DNA of 64,000 bases from an uncultured Oscillospiraceae bacterium (GTDB taxonomy: Bacteria; Bacillota; Clostridia; Oscillospirales; Oscillospiraceae): NCBI GenBank assembly GCA_947599875.1, contig CANQFV010000001.1, positions 62,001-126,000 on the forward strand, given 5' to 3'. Within the stretch, counting starts at the first letter, position 1; each line of letters begins with the position of its first letter. Positions 52,613 to 61,197 of this stretch are shown here, one piece after another. The notes beneath the pieces were generated by a model. That model worked only from the letters and a program-made list of their open reading frames with translations, was not told the DNA's origin and did no database searches. The position numbers and the translations under genes were made by a program.

Positions 52613-52988
52613 GGGTAGAGTTAAACCTCCTAAAAATATATTGCAGAAAGCGAGACGCGTGTTAGGGGCGCGTATCGCAGACTACCAAAAGCATTTACCG
52701 CCGGGCACAGCCTGCCAGCGTAAACCGGCGGCGTAAACCGGCGTCCCAGGGGGACGGCCCGCGATCCACCTAAGTTGCAAGCGGAGGTGTCGCGGCCGCC
52801 GTCCCCAGGGGGACGCCCGCAGGTAGCAAAATAAAATAGGAAGGCAATGTCCCGGCGCGGCTCCTCCCGGCCAGCCGGAGAATTTGCAGAAAAACCGGGT
52901 TGCCGCCCATGCGGCGCCCCGTTTTTTTCGTCAGAATCAACAAAAATGCTGACGAAGAACCTGTCCCACCCCCATTTCCCCCTTTGGA
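52613..52988 (-). other. Structured leader of the pilin transcript
   Basis: No gene. It contains a 78-nt inverted repeat (52740-52817, GGCGTCCC arms with inner pairing), two copies of GCGTAAACCGGCG, a terminator-like hairpin and a smaller stem. The leader from the invertible promoter would be about 440 bases long. Confidence 0.6.
52890..52928. terminator. Bidirectional terminator-like hairpin inside the pilin leader
   Basis: GCCGC/GCGGC (52902-52906 with 52911-52915) and flanking CGGG/CCCG. T7 follows on the plus strand and T5 on the minus strand. On the minus strand it lies between the switch promoter and the pilin gene. Confidence 0.65.
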
Positions 52989-53016
52989 AGTGGACATTAT
53001 AGATATAATGTCCACT
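52989..53016. repeat. Inverted repeat, left (IRL), of the promoter switch
   Basis: A 28-bp, nearly palindromic site: 13-bp arms around a GA centre. Its complement matches the right copy in 27 of 28 positions, including the centre. Confidence 0.85.
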
Positions 53017-53296
53017 AAACAGCGGCGGAAAAAAGCGGGCGGCAACAAAATTCTTCCTCCCTATTATATACAATCTGCCGAAATTGTCAATAGGTGAGGA
53101 AGGATCGCGCCAATTTTTTTACATACCGCGCTAAATAAGTACGCCGAAACGCACCCCTGTCCGTCTGCCCAAAATTTGGCAGGGAGAAGGGTGTGGATAA
53201 GTGCGCCCAAAATTCAAAAACCGTCAATTTCACCAGGAATCAAATCCCAAATCTTCCGTCCATATGGAAATATTGGGAAATGCCGGTGAAACAGGA
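53017..53296. other. Putative invertible segment carrying a promoter
   Basis: About 280 bp without a credible gene. It has a consensus promoter facing the pilin gene (ON in this assembly). Inversion would point it toward the recombinase gene's 3' end, antisense to it. Confidence 0.75.
53063..53090 (-). promoter_or_regulatory. Consensus promoter in the invertible segment
   Basis: On the minus strand, TTGACA (53090-53085), 16 bases, TATAAT (53068-53063), reading toward the pilin gene at 52612. Confidence 0.85.
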
Positions 53297-53324
53297 AGTG
53301 GACATTATATCTATAATGTCCATT
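53297..53324. repeat. Inverted repeat, right (IRR), of the promoter switch
   Basis: A 28-bp site with a TC centre, the inverse of the left copy's GA, with one mismatch in 28. It ends 28 bases before the recombinase stop. Confidence 0.85.
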
Positions 53325-53352
53325 GGCACGGCGGGGAGAGGCGGGCGGCGGA

Positions 53353-54309
53353 TTATTTTCTGGCGCGCCGGCCCTTACCGCCCTTTCGGTGGCGGTGGGG
53401 CCGTTTTGCGTCCTTCCTCTCCGCCGTCCCCTCCGGTTTTTCCTCCGGTTTTTTGTCCGGCTGCCTGTCCGGGTCGGGGAGCTTCAGGGCCAGGGCGTCC
53501 AGAAGCCGCCTGTGTTCCGTGCCGCTGGTGCGGGTGTAGATGCGCGTTGTCTCGATGCTGCTGTGGCCCAGCACGTCGGCCAGCTTCACCACGTCCTTCC
53601 CCGCGTCGTAGAAGGTTCTGGCGAACAGCTTGCGCAGGTTGTGGGGGAAGACCTTGGAAAGCTCCACACCGGCCTTTTCTCCCACCTCCTTCATAATGGC
53701 CCAGATGCGCCGCCGCCCTAAGGGTTTGCCCTCGCGCCCCGGGAAGATCACCCCGGAGGTGATGCCCTGCCGCTGGGCGAAGTCCTCTAACTTTCGGCCC
53801 ACGGTCTCCGGCACCATGACCCGCCGGAGCTTGCTCTTGCAGGAGACGCAGATCTCCCGCCGGCGCACGTTCTCCAGGGTGAAGTGCTGCAGCTCCGAGA
53901 CCCGGATCCCCGTGGAGCAGATGGTCTCCAGGAGCAGCCGGTCCCGCTCGCCGGCCGCCTTCAGCAGCGCCGCGTATTCCTCCTGGGTCAGCTCCTTCTT
54001 CTCCGGGCAGTAGGCGTCCCGCTGGATCACGATGCGCCGCGTCTCGCATCCCCGCCAGCCCATATACTGGAAAAACGACCGCAGGGACGCCAGAATGGTG
54101 TTGACGCTCCCCGGGGCGTATTTCCGCTCCATGAGCTGACGCTTGTAGCCCAGGGTGCCCTGGCCGCTGGCCTCCTGGCCCTCCAGGAACGACGCGTAGG
54201 AGCGCACGTCGTGGAGATACCGGCTGACGGTGTGGATGCTCCGTTCCCGGATGGCCAGGTTTGCCGCAAATCCGGCTACGGATTCCGGCGTGATGATTTT
54301 GAGTTCCAT
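53353..54309 (-). CDS. Tyrosine recombinase of the promoter switch
   Basis: 318 residues. SAM-like N-terminal core-binding domain (about 5-85), catalytic domain with Arg136 (STGIRVSEL), His223-x-x-Arg226 (PHNLRKLF), His249 (LGHSSIE) and nucleophile Tyr258 (TRIYTR). A Lys/Arg-rich tail (about 275-318) is unusual and may bind DNA. GGAGG precedes ATG 54309. It lacks the arm-binding domain of phage integrases and stands next to a pair of inverted repeats, as inversion recombinases do. It is probably the enzyme that flips the 53017-53296 segment. Confidence 0.85.
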   Translation of the reverse strand: MELKIITPESVAGFAANLAIRERSIHTVSRYLHDVRSYASFLEGQEASGQGTLGYKRQLMERKYAPGSVNTILASLRSFFQYMGWRGCETRRIVIQRDAYCPEKKELTQEEYAALLKAAGERDRLLLETICSTGIRVSELQHFTLENVRRREICVSCKSKLRRVMVPETVGRKLEDFAQRQGITSGVIFPGREGKPLGRRRIWAIMKEVGEKAGVELSKVFPHNLRKLFARTFYDAGKDVVKLADVLGHSSIETTRIYTRTSGTEHRRLLDALALKLPDPDRQPDKKPEEKPEGTAERKDAKRPHRHRKGGKGRRARK

Positions 54310-54447
54310 ATGATTCCTCCTTATAAAGTGGTATTCCTATATTTTGTCCGCTTTCAACCACAAAATCAACTGCAAAGCCCGTATTTTTTGGAATTTCTCC
54401 CGAAACGGGGCCTTTTTGACGTTTTCTGTACTTTCCCGGTAGGATGC

Positions 54448-54476
54448 TTGCCAAAGACGGCGTTCGGGGGTATAAT
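54448..54476 (+). promoter_or_regulatory. Promoter of the GDPD gene
   Basis: TTGCCA (54448-54453), 17 bases, TATAAT (54471-54476). Confidence 0.7.
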
Positions 54477-54515
54477 AGAGGACGATCAATCGAATTTTGC
54501 GGAGGGGATCCACCC

Positions 54516-55517
54516 ATGAGCAAGAGAGCGAAACGAGTTTTGAAGGCCCTGGCCGCCGTCCTGCTGACGCTGTGCGCCCTGGCGCTGGCGGCGTACTTCA
54601 TCGTCACCCACGACTGGTCGGGCGCGCCCCCGGTGGACGTGTCCGGCCTTGATAACCCCTACATATCCCAGACGGGCCTGCCGATGGTCTCCGCCCACCG
54701 CAGCGGCGGCGGCATCGCCCCGGAGAACACCCTGATGGCCTTCCGGAACGTGGTGGAGGCACAGGATTTTCAGGTGGAGATCTTTGAATTTGACCTGGCC
54801 CTGACGAAGGACGAGCAGCTTATCCTCCTCCACGACGAGACGCTGGACCGCACCTCCGACGCGGTGGAGCTTTTCGGCCATCAGGAGGTCTATCCCGGGG
54901 ACTACACCTATGACGAGCTTCGGCAGCTGAACATGGGAGAGGGGTTCGTAAACGAGGCGGGGGAGACCCCGTATAAGGGCCTTCGCGGTGACGAAATCCC
55001 GGAGGATCTGCGGGTGCTGAAGCTGGAGGATCTCTTTGATTATCTGGATGATTATGGCAAATATCGCTTCATCATGGAGATCAAGGACTCGGGGGAGCGC
55101 GGATGCCGCGCCGCTGACAGAATATATCAAATCCTCTCTGAGCGCGACATGCTCTCCAGGGCCATTATCGGCACCTTCCACGGGGAGGTTACGGAGTATA
55201 TGGACAAGACATACCCCGATCTTCTCCGCTCCGCCGGCGTCATGGAGGTGGCGGCGCTGTACTTCTACGCCCTCCTGGACATCGATCAACCGGCGGGTTT
55301 TTACCATTTTGTGGCTCTCCAGGTGCCGGATGAGGACTATATTGTGAAGCTCGGCACCACACGTTTTGTGAATTATGCCCATAAGCACAACATCGCCGTC
55401 CAGTTCTGGACGATCAACGATCCGGCCCATGTCCGCGACCTGGCCGGGAAGGGCGCGGACGCCATTATGAGCGACTACCCGGACATGGTGTACGACACCC
55501 TGAGAGGGGAGTCTTAA
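54516..55517 (+). CDS. Membrane-anchored glycerophosphodiester phosphodiesterase
   Basis: 333 residues. An N-terminal membrane helix (about 8-30), then the GDPD barrel with SAHRSGGGIAPENTLMAF (His/Arg), FEFDLALTKDEQLILLHDET (metal-binding Glu/Asp) and FIMEIKDSG. The end, VQFWTINDPAHVRDL, is typical. It releases glycerol-3-phosphate from glycerophosphodiesters, possibly from teichoic or lipid material outside the cell. GGAGGGG precedes ATG 54516. Confidence 0.9.
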   Translation: MSKRAKRVLKALAAVLLTLCALALAAYFIVTHDWSGAPPVDVSGLDNPYISQTGLPMVSAHRSGGGIAPENTLMAFRNVVEAQDFQVEIFEFDLALTKDEQLILLHDETLDRTSDAVELFGHQEVYPGDYTYDELRQLNMGEGFVNEAGETPYKGLRGDEIPEDLRVLKLEDLFDYLDDYGKYRFIMEIKDSGERGCRAADRIYQILSERDMLSRAIIGTFHGEVTEYMDKTYPDLLRSAGVMEVAALYFYALLDIDQPAGFYHFVALQVPDEDYIVKLGTTRFVNYAHKHNIAVQFWTINDPAHVRDLAGKGADAIMSDYPDMVYDTLRGES

Positions 55518-55614
55518 ACTCCCTGCGCGGCCACGGTTTTCTAATAAATTCCTGTCCTCGTCAAAATCCCCGAAATTTCTCCCCGCCGGCGCGTAAAAAA
55601 GCCCAAATACCCTA

Positions 55615-55643
55615 TTGAAAGTTGGCGGAAAGAATGTTATTCT
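55615..55643 (+). promoter_or_regulatory. Promoter of the hydCBA operon
   Basis: TTGAAA (55615-55620), 17 bases, TATTCT (55638-55643), about 90 bases before hydC. Confidence 0.65.
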
Positions 55644-55731
55644 ATTAACAATACTGACGTGCTTGGCACGAGGTACGGAAAAGGAAGTCCCGGCGACCGG
55701 GGCGGAAATCAGAAAACGGAGGTTTTTTTCT

Positions 55732-56208
55732 ATGGCTCGCTTAAGCGAAAGTGCCGTGGCGAAGATCAACGAGATTTGTGACAGATACGTTGACGAGCCT
55801 ACCCCGCTGATGTTGATCCTCAGCGACATCCAGAACGAGTACGGCTACATCCCCCTGGAGGTTCAGGAGCTTGTCTCCCAGAGGACCGGGATTTCGGTGG
55901 CGGAGATTTACGGCGTGGTGACGTTCTACTCCTATTTCTCCCTGAAGCCCAAGGGAAAGTATGTGGTGGGCTGCTGCCTGGGCACCGCCTGCTACGTCAA
56001 GGGCGGCGGACAGGTCTTTGACAAGTTCTCCGAGGTGCTTGGCATCAAGGGCGGGGAGACCACGCCCGACGGGCTGTTCACGCTGGACGCCCTGCGCTGC
56101 CTTGGCGCCTGCGGCATCGCCCCCGCCGTCTCCATCAACGGCAAGGTCTATCCCAAGGTCAAGGTCTCCGATGTCCCCGACATCGTGGCCTCCTACAGAA
56201 ACGCTTGA
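55732..56208 (+). CDS. hydC: Bifurcating hydrogenase subunit HydC (NuoE-like)
   Basis: 158 residues. Thioredoxin-like [2Fe-2S] protein with Cys in VGCCLGTACYVKG and RCLGACGIAP. It passes electrons between NADH and the hydrogenase. GGAGG precedes ATG 55732; the operon continues into hydB and hydA with short gaps. Confidence 0.92.
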   Translation: MARLSESAVAKINEICDRYVDEPTPLMLILSDIQNEYGYIPLEVQELVSQRTGISVAEIYGVVTFYSYFSLKPKGKYVVGCCLGTACYVKGGGQVFDKFSEVLGIKGGETTPDGLFTLDALRCLGACGIAPAVSINGKVYPKVKVSDVPDIVASYRNA

Positions 56209-56223
56209 GGGAGGAACGCATCT

Positions 56224-58107
56224 ATGATAAAGACACCTGAACAGCTTAATGAACGGGTCGCCGCCTGTTCCGCCTGCCTGGACGGCAAATTCAAGGGCGA
56301 GAACGGCAAGCGCGCCGTGGTCCTGTGCGGCGGCACCGGCTGCCTCTCCTCCAACTCCGCGGAGATCCGGGAGAAGTTCCAGCAGGTCATTGACGAGAAG
56401 GGCCTGCACGACAAAGTCACCGTCAACCAGGTGGGCTGCTTCGGCTTCTGCTCCCAGGGGCCGTTCTGCAAGATCTTCCCCGAGGACACCCTTTACCGCA
56501 TGGTGAAGTTAGAGGACGTGGAGGAGATCGTGGAGCGCGATCTCCTGGGCGGCGAGATCGTGGAGCGCCTGCTCTACGTCGATCCCGCCACCGGCGAGAA
56601 GGTACAGCGCCAGGACGACATCAACTTCTATAAAAAGCAGCACCGCATCGCCCTTCACGGCTGCGGCGCCATAAACCCGGAGGATCTGAATGAGGCCCTG
56701 GGCTACGGCGGCTATCAGGGGTTGGCAAAGGCCCTGACCATGACCCGTCAGCAGGTCATCGACGAGGTTCTCAAGGCCGGACTTCGCGGCCGCGGCGGCG
56801 GCGGCTTCCCCACGGGGAGAAAGTGGCAGTTTGCCTATAACGAGGCGGGGGACGAGAAGTACGTCGTCTGCAACGGCGACGAGGGCGACCCCGGCGCGTT
56901 CATGGACCGCTCCATCCTGGAGGGCAACCCCCTGGCCGTCATCGAGGGCATGGTCATCGCCGGCTACGCCATCGGCGCCAAGAACGGCTATTTTTACGTC
57001 CGCGCCGAGTATCCCGTGGCTGTGCGCCGTCTGCGCATCGCCATCCGGCAGGCGGAGGAGGAGGGACTTCTGGGCGATCACATCCTGGGTTCCGACTTCA
57101 GCTTCCGCGTACATATCCGTCTGGGCGCCGGCGCCTTTGTGTGCGGCGAGGAGACGGCTCTCTTAAACTCCATCGAGGGCAAGCGCGGTATGCCCAGACC
57201 CCGGCCTCCCTTCCCGGCGGTGAAGGGCCTGTGGCAGTGCCCCACCATCGTGAACAACGTGGAGACCCTGGCCTGCGTGCCGTACATCCTGCGTGAGGGC
57301 GCGGACGCCTTCGCCAAATACGGCACCGAGAAGTCCAAGGGCACCAAGGTCTTCGCCCTGGGCGGCAAGATCAACAACGTCGGCCTTGTGGAGGTGCCTA
57401 TGGGCACCACCCTTCGGGAGCTGATCTACGACATCGGCGGCGGCATCCCGGGGGGCAAGAAGTTCAAGGCCATCCAGACCGGCGGCCCCTCCGGCGGCTG
57501 CCTGACGGAGGAGTATTTGGACGAGCCCATCGACTTTGACAACCTGGTGGCCAAGGGATCCATGATGGGTTCCGGCGGCGCCATCGTCATGGACGAGGAC
57601 AACTGCATGGTGGACGTGGCCAAGTTCTACATGGAGTTCATCTGCGACGAGTCCTGCGGCAAGTGTACGCCCTGCCGCATCGGCACCAAGCGGATGCTGG
57701 AGATTCTGACCAAGATCACGGAGGGCAAGGGCGAGCCTGAGGACATCACCGCCCTGGAGGAGCTTGTCCATGTGACCCAGAACGGCTCCCTGTGCGCCCT
57801 GGGCCAGACCGCGGCCAACCCCGTGAAGTCCACGATGACCCACTTTATGGACGAGTATCTTGCCCACATCAACGACAAGAAGTGCCCGGCCCATGTGTGC
57901 AAGAACCTGATGCAGTACAAGATCGTAAAGGACTCCTGCTTCGGCTGCGGCATGTGCGCCAAGCAGTGCCCCGCCTCCGCCATCTCCCGCACCGACTATG
58001 TGGCCCCCGGCAAGAAGCTGGCCGCTATGGAGATCGATCCCCAGAAGTGCGTGAAGTGCGGCGCCTGCATGTCCACCTGCAAGTTCAAGGCCATCATCAA
58101 GGAATAA
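56224..58107 (+). CDS. hydB: Bifurcating hydrogenase subunit HydB (NuoF-like)
   Basis: 627 residues. An N-terminal thioredoxin-like [2Fe-2S] region, then the NuoF core with LRGRGGGGFPTGRKWQFA (FMN), CNGDEGDPGAFMDR (NADH), an SLBB-like part and the ESCGKCTPCRIGTKR [4Fe-4S] site. It ends in a double ferredoxin domain (CFGCGMCAKQCPA and CVKCGACMSTCKF). This is the NADH- and ferredoxin-linked subunit of HydABC. Confidence 0.94.
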   Translation: MIKTPEQLNERVAACSACLDGKFKGENGKRAVVLCGGTGCLSSNSAEIREKFQQVIDEKGLHDKVTVNQVGCFGFCSQGPFCKIFPEDTLYRMVKLEDVEEIVERDLLGGEIVERLLYVDPATGEKVQRQDDINFYKKQHRIALHGCGAINPEDLNEALGYGGYQGLAKALTMTRQQVIDEVLKAGLRGRGGGGFPTGRKWQFAYNEAGDEKYVVCNGDEGDPGAFMDRSILEGNPLAVIEGMVIAGYAIGAKNGYFYVRAEYPVAVRRLRIAIRQAEEEGLLGDHILGSDFSFRVHIRLGAGAFVCGEETALLNSIEGKRGMPRPRPPFPAVKGLWQCPTIVNNVETLACVPYILREGADAFAKYGTEKSKGTKVFALGGKINNVGLVEVPMGTTLRELIYDIGGGIPGGKKFKAIQTGGPSGGCLTEEYLDEPIDFDNLVAKGSMMGSGGAIVMDEDNCMVDVAKFYMEFICDESCGKCTPCRIGTKRMLEILTKITEGKGEPEDITALEELVHVTQNGSLCALGQTAANPVKSTMTHFMDEYLAHINDKKCPAHVCKNLMQYKIVKDSCFGCGMCAKQCPASAISRTDYVAPGKKLAAMEIDPQKCVKCGACMSTCKFKAIIKE

Positions 58108-58125
58108 TAGGGGAGGAACCGAGAA

Positions 58126-59892
58126 ATGTCATTAGTGAATATCAAGATCGAGGGACATCCCTACCAGGTCGAGGCCGGCCTCACCATCCTGGAGGCCGCA
58201 AAGCGCTGCGGCTATGACATCCCGTCCCTCTGCGCTTTTAACCACGGCGAGTGCAACCAGGGCTCCTGCCGCGTCTGCCTGGTGGAAGCCACCGGCGCCC
58301 GGGGCCTTGTGGCCTCCTGCGTGTATCCGGTGAGCGAGGGCATGGAGATCACCATCTCCTCCCCCAAGGCCGTCCAGGCCCGCCGCACCAGCGTGGAGCT
58401 GCTGCTCTCCAACCACTCCGCCTGGTGCCAGGAGTGCGGCAAAAACGGCTCCTGCGAGCTTCTGCGCGTCGCCCAGATGACCGGCGCCCGCGTCATCGAT
58501 AAGGAGGGCGCCCGCACCCCCGTCACCGTGGACGAACTGAGTCCCAGCATCATCCGCGACACCTCCAAGTGCATCCTGTGCGGCCGCTGCATCGCCAGAT
58601 GCGGCAACGCCCACGGCCTCTCCGTCCTGGGCTTTGAGAACCGGGGCTTCAACACCATCGTCGGCCCCGCCCAGAACCGGAGCTTTATGGATTCCCCCTG
58701 CATCCTGTGCGGCCAGTGCGTCAGCGTCTGCCCCACCGGCGCCCTTTTGGAGAAGAGCGAGATCTGGAAGATCGACGAGGCCAAAAAGGCCGGCAAGTAC
58801 ATTGTCGTCCAGACCGCTCCCGCCGTCCGCGCCGCCCTGGGCGAGGAGTTCGGCATGAAGATCGGCACCCCCGTCACCGGCAAGATGGTGGCGGCCCTGA
58901 AGCGTCTGGGCTTTGACAAGGTCTACGACACCAACTTCGGCGCCGACCTCACCATCATGGAGGAGGCCAACGAGCTGGTGAACCGCATCAAGAACGGCGG
59001 CGTCCTGCCCATGATCACCTCCTGCTCTCCCGGCTGGGTCAACTACGCTGAGTATTATTACGGAGATCAGCTGGATCACCTCAGCTCCTGCAAGTCCCCC
59101 CACGAGATGTTCGGCGCCATCGTGAAGAGCTACTTCGCGGAGAAGAACGGCCTGGATCCCAAGGACATCTTCGTCGTCTCCATCATGCCCTGCACCGCCA
59201 AGAAGTTCGAGAAGGAGCGGGATCAGCTGAAGAACGCCGACGGTCTTCCCGATGTGGACTGCGTTCTCACCACCCGTGAGCTGGGCGACCTTATCCGCCG
59301 CTCCGGCATCAACTTCGCAAAACTCCCCGACGAGGAGTTCGACCAGGATCTCCTGGGCGAGTACACCGGCGCCGGCGTCATCTTCGGCGTCACCGGCGGC
59401 GTCATGGAGGCTGCCCTGCGCACCGCTTACCACATCCTCACCGGCAAGGAGCATGAGCTTGTGAAGTTCGAGCAGGTTCGCGGCCTTGACGGCATCAAGG
59501 AGGCCGCCATCGACATCGACGGCACCACCGTGAACGTGGCCGTGGCCCACGGCATGAAGAACGCCAAGGTGCTGATGGACGAGGTTCGTGCCGGCACCAG
59601 CAAGTACACCTTCATCGAGATCATGGGCTGCCCCGGCGGCTGCGTGGCCGGCGGCGGTCAGCCGTATGTGAAGCCCTGCTTCCTCCCCAACGAGGACATC
59701 GACATCCTGGATACCTACAAGGCCAAGCGCTCCGCCGCCCTCTACAGCGAGGACGAGCGCCAGACCGTCCGCCAGAGCCACAACAACACCCAGATCCAGA
59801 AGCTCTACGCCGACTACCTGGGCGAGCCCTGCGGTCACCGCGCCCATGAGCTGCTGCACACCAGCTACGCGGCCAGGGAGAGATTCAACTAA
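58126..59892 (+). CDS. hydA: [FeFe]-hydrogenase catalytic subunit HydA
   Basis: 588 residues. N-terminal [2Fe-2S] domain (CNQGSCRVCLVEA), a His-Cys3 cluster (HSAWCQECGKNGSC), two [4Fe-4S] clusters (CILCGRCIARCG and CILCGQCVSVCPTGAL). The H-cluster motifs L1 ITSCSPGWVNY, L2 SIMPCTAKKFE and L3 EIMGCPGGCVAGGGQP are complete. It reduces protons or oxidises hydrogen in the cytoplasm, coupled to NADH and ferredoxin by confurcation or bifurcation with HydB and HydC. No maturase gene lies in the window. Confidence 0.95.
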   Translation: MSLVNIKIEGHPYQVEAGLTILEAAKRCGYDIPSLCAFNHGECNQGSCRVCLVEATGARGLVASCVYPVSEGMEITISSPKAVQARRTSVELLLSNHSAWCQECGKNGSCELLRVAQMTGARVIDKEGARTPVTVDELSPSIIRDTSKCILCGRCIARCGNAHGLSVLGFENRGFNTIVGPAQNRSFMDSPCILCGQCVSVCPTGALLEKSEIWKIDEAKKAGKYIVVQTAPAVRAALGEEFGMKIGTPVTGKMVAALKRLGFDKVYDTNFGADLTIMEEANELVNRIKNGGVLPMITSCSPGWVNYAEYYYGDQLDHLSSCKSPHEMFGAIVKSYFAEKNGLDPKDIFVVSIMPCTAKKFEKERDQLKNADGLPDVDCVLTTRELGDLIRRSGINFAKLPDEEFDQDLLGEYTGAGVIFGVTGGVMEAALRTAYHILTGKEHELVKFEQVRGLDGIKEAAIDIDGTTVNVAVAHGMKNAKVLMDEVRAGTSKYTFIEIMGCPGGCVAGGGQPYVKPCFLPNEDIDILDTYKAKRSAALYSEDERQTVRQSHNNTQIQKLYADYLGEPCGHRAHELLHTSYAARERFN

Positions 59893-59898
59893 AACGAA

Positions 59899-59933
59899 CC
59901 TGAGTCAAAAGGCCCGCGGCCTTTTGGCTCAGG
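59899..59933 (+). terminator. Hairpin terminator after hydA
   Basis: A 16-bp stem (59899-59914 with 59918-59933) with few mismatches, followed by a second GC-rich hairpin at 59983-60009. Confidence 0.7.
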
Positions 59934-60119
59934 CAGCCTGTCGGGAAAATATTAAAATTAAATTTGAGTTTTTTGACAGATCGAGGGGCGGGTCATTGAC
60001 CCGCCCCTCAGCTTATCGAAAAATTCGCCAAGCTCGATTTTTGTCCTCTCATTGACCTCCGATTTTGACCTCCGATTTGTCCAACAGCCTCCCGCGCTAT
60101 ATTTAGCCGCGTCCCAGGC

Positions 60120-60977
60120 TCAAAAGCTCACCCGCAGAAGATCCAGAAGGATCCCCGCCAGGACGGAGAAGACGAAAACGAAGCACAGGATCTTCACGTT
60201 GTCCCGCATAGCTCGGCGGTTGACGCGGAAGAGAACCAGCAGCCCCACGCCGGAGGCGGTGAGGAGGCCGGAGAACAGGCTCCCCGCCGTCATGGCCCCG
60301 CCCAGATACAGTTGGGTGATGAGGATGCTGGCGGCGCAGTTGGGGATGAGGCCCACGACCCCGGCGATGACCGGGCCGAGGACGGGCCTGTTGAAAATCA
60401 GACTGTTCAGCCGCTCCTGCCCGATAAAGTGGATGACGATCCCCAGGATCAGATTCACGATCAGCACGAAGGCGGCGATCTGGAGGGTGTGGAGGACGGC
60501 GGACAGCAGGATCCCGTGCTTCTCACAGCCGCAGTTTTCCGCCTCGCACAGCTCGTGGAGATTCACCGTCTCCCCCTTGTGGCGGCACAGGTGGAAGATC
60601 CAATCCGCCGCAAGTCCCGCCGCCGCGGCCGCCAGAACCTTCAGCCCCAGGAGCTTCAGGATACGCGCAGGGGAGACGGCGGAGGAGATGAGGATGGGCA
60701 GCATCTCGTCGGAGGTGGAGAGGAACACCGCGCACAGCGTCCCGGCGGAGATGAGCCGCTGGGCGAAGAGGTTGGCGGCGGAGGCAGAAAACCCGCACTG
60801 GGGGATGAGTCCCACGGCGGCCCCAGCCAGAGGCCCCCACGCGCCGGACTGCCTGGTGAGGCGTATAGAGCCGGCCTCGGCCCTCTCCTCGATAAATTCC
60901 AGCAGGAGATACGTTAAAAACAGAAACGGAAGCAGCTTCAGCGTGTCAAGAGCCGCGTCCAGAATGACTTCCAGCAT
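60120..60977 (-). CDS. Putative heavy-metal exporter (ArsP_2-type, 10 TM)
   Basis: 285 residues, about eight to ten helices. AVGLIPQCGFSASAANLFAQ and VVGLIPNCAASILITQLYLG are two halves of an inverted repeat, each with a Pro-x-Cys, as in the ArsP_2 10-TM exporters. A loop HELCEAENCGCEKHG may bind metal. Arsenic or another soft metal is the likely substrate. GGAGG precedes the start. Chromosomal, independent of the ars module at 26-30 kb. Confidence 0.82.
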   Translation of the reverse strand: MLEVILDAALDTLKLLPFLFLTYLLLEFIEERAEAGSIRLTRQSGAWGPLAGAAVGLIPQCGFSASAANLFAQRLISAGTLCAVFLSTSDEMLPILISSAVSPARILKLLGLKVLAAAAAGLAADWIFHLCRHKGETVNLHELCEAENCGCEKHGILLSAVLHTLQIAAFVLIVNLILGIVIHFIGQERLNSLIFNRPVLGPVIAGVVGLIPNCAASILITQLYLGGAMTAGSLFSGLLTASGVGLLVLFRVNRRAMRDNVKILCFVFVFSVLAGILLDLLRVSF

Positions 60978-61197
60978 GGTATCCTCCGTAAAATGGTTGG
61001 CTGAAGGCGCGGGGGATGTCCCATCGCCTTAATTTTCTATTTTATCATGCCCGCCGCCTTTTCGCAATAAAAATCTTTTTCGCGCTGTAAGCTCCTGGAA
61101 ACCGGTCAAATTGAGAGGGCGTCCGCCGGGGTGGGCGGAATTTTTCTTCCCATTTCCCGGCGTTTATGGTAAAATGGCATCACAAGGGGGGATGAGC

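Noticed and set aside
52613-52988. c-di-GMP riboswitch in the pilin leader
   Set aside because: Expected from known clostridial pilin operons, but the conserved core words were not found on the minus strand.
58132-59859. Long open frame (575 codons) on the minus strand opposite hydA
   Set aside because: It is an antisense shadow of a GC-rich gene with strong family matches on the plus strand; its composition is Ala/Gly/Leu-rich with no domain or Shine-Dalgarno sequence.
60052-61032. 326-codon plus-strand frame opposite the ArsP_2-type gene
   Set aside because: It is rich in Arg, Ser and Pro without motifs, whereas the minus strand encodes a clear membrane protein.
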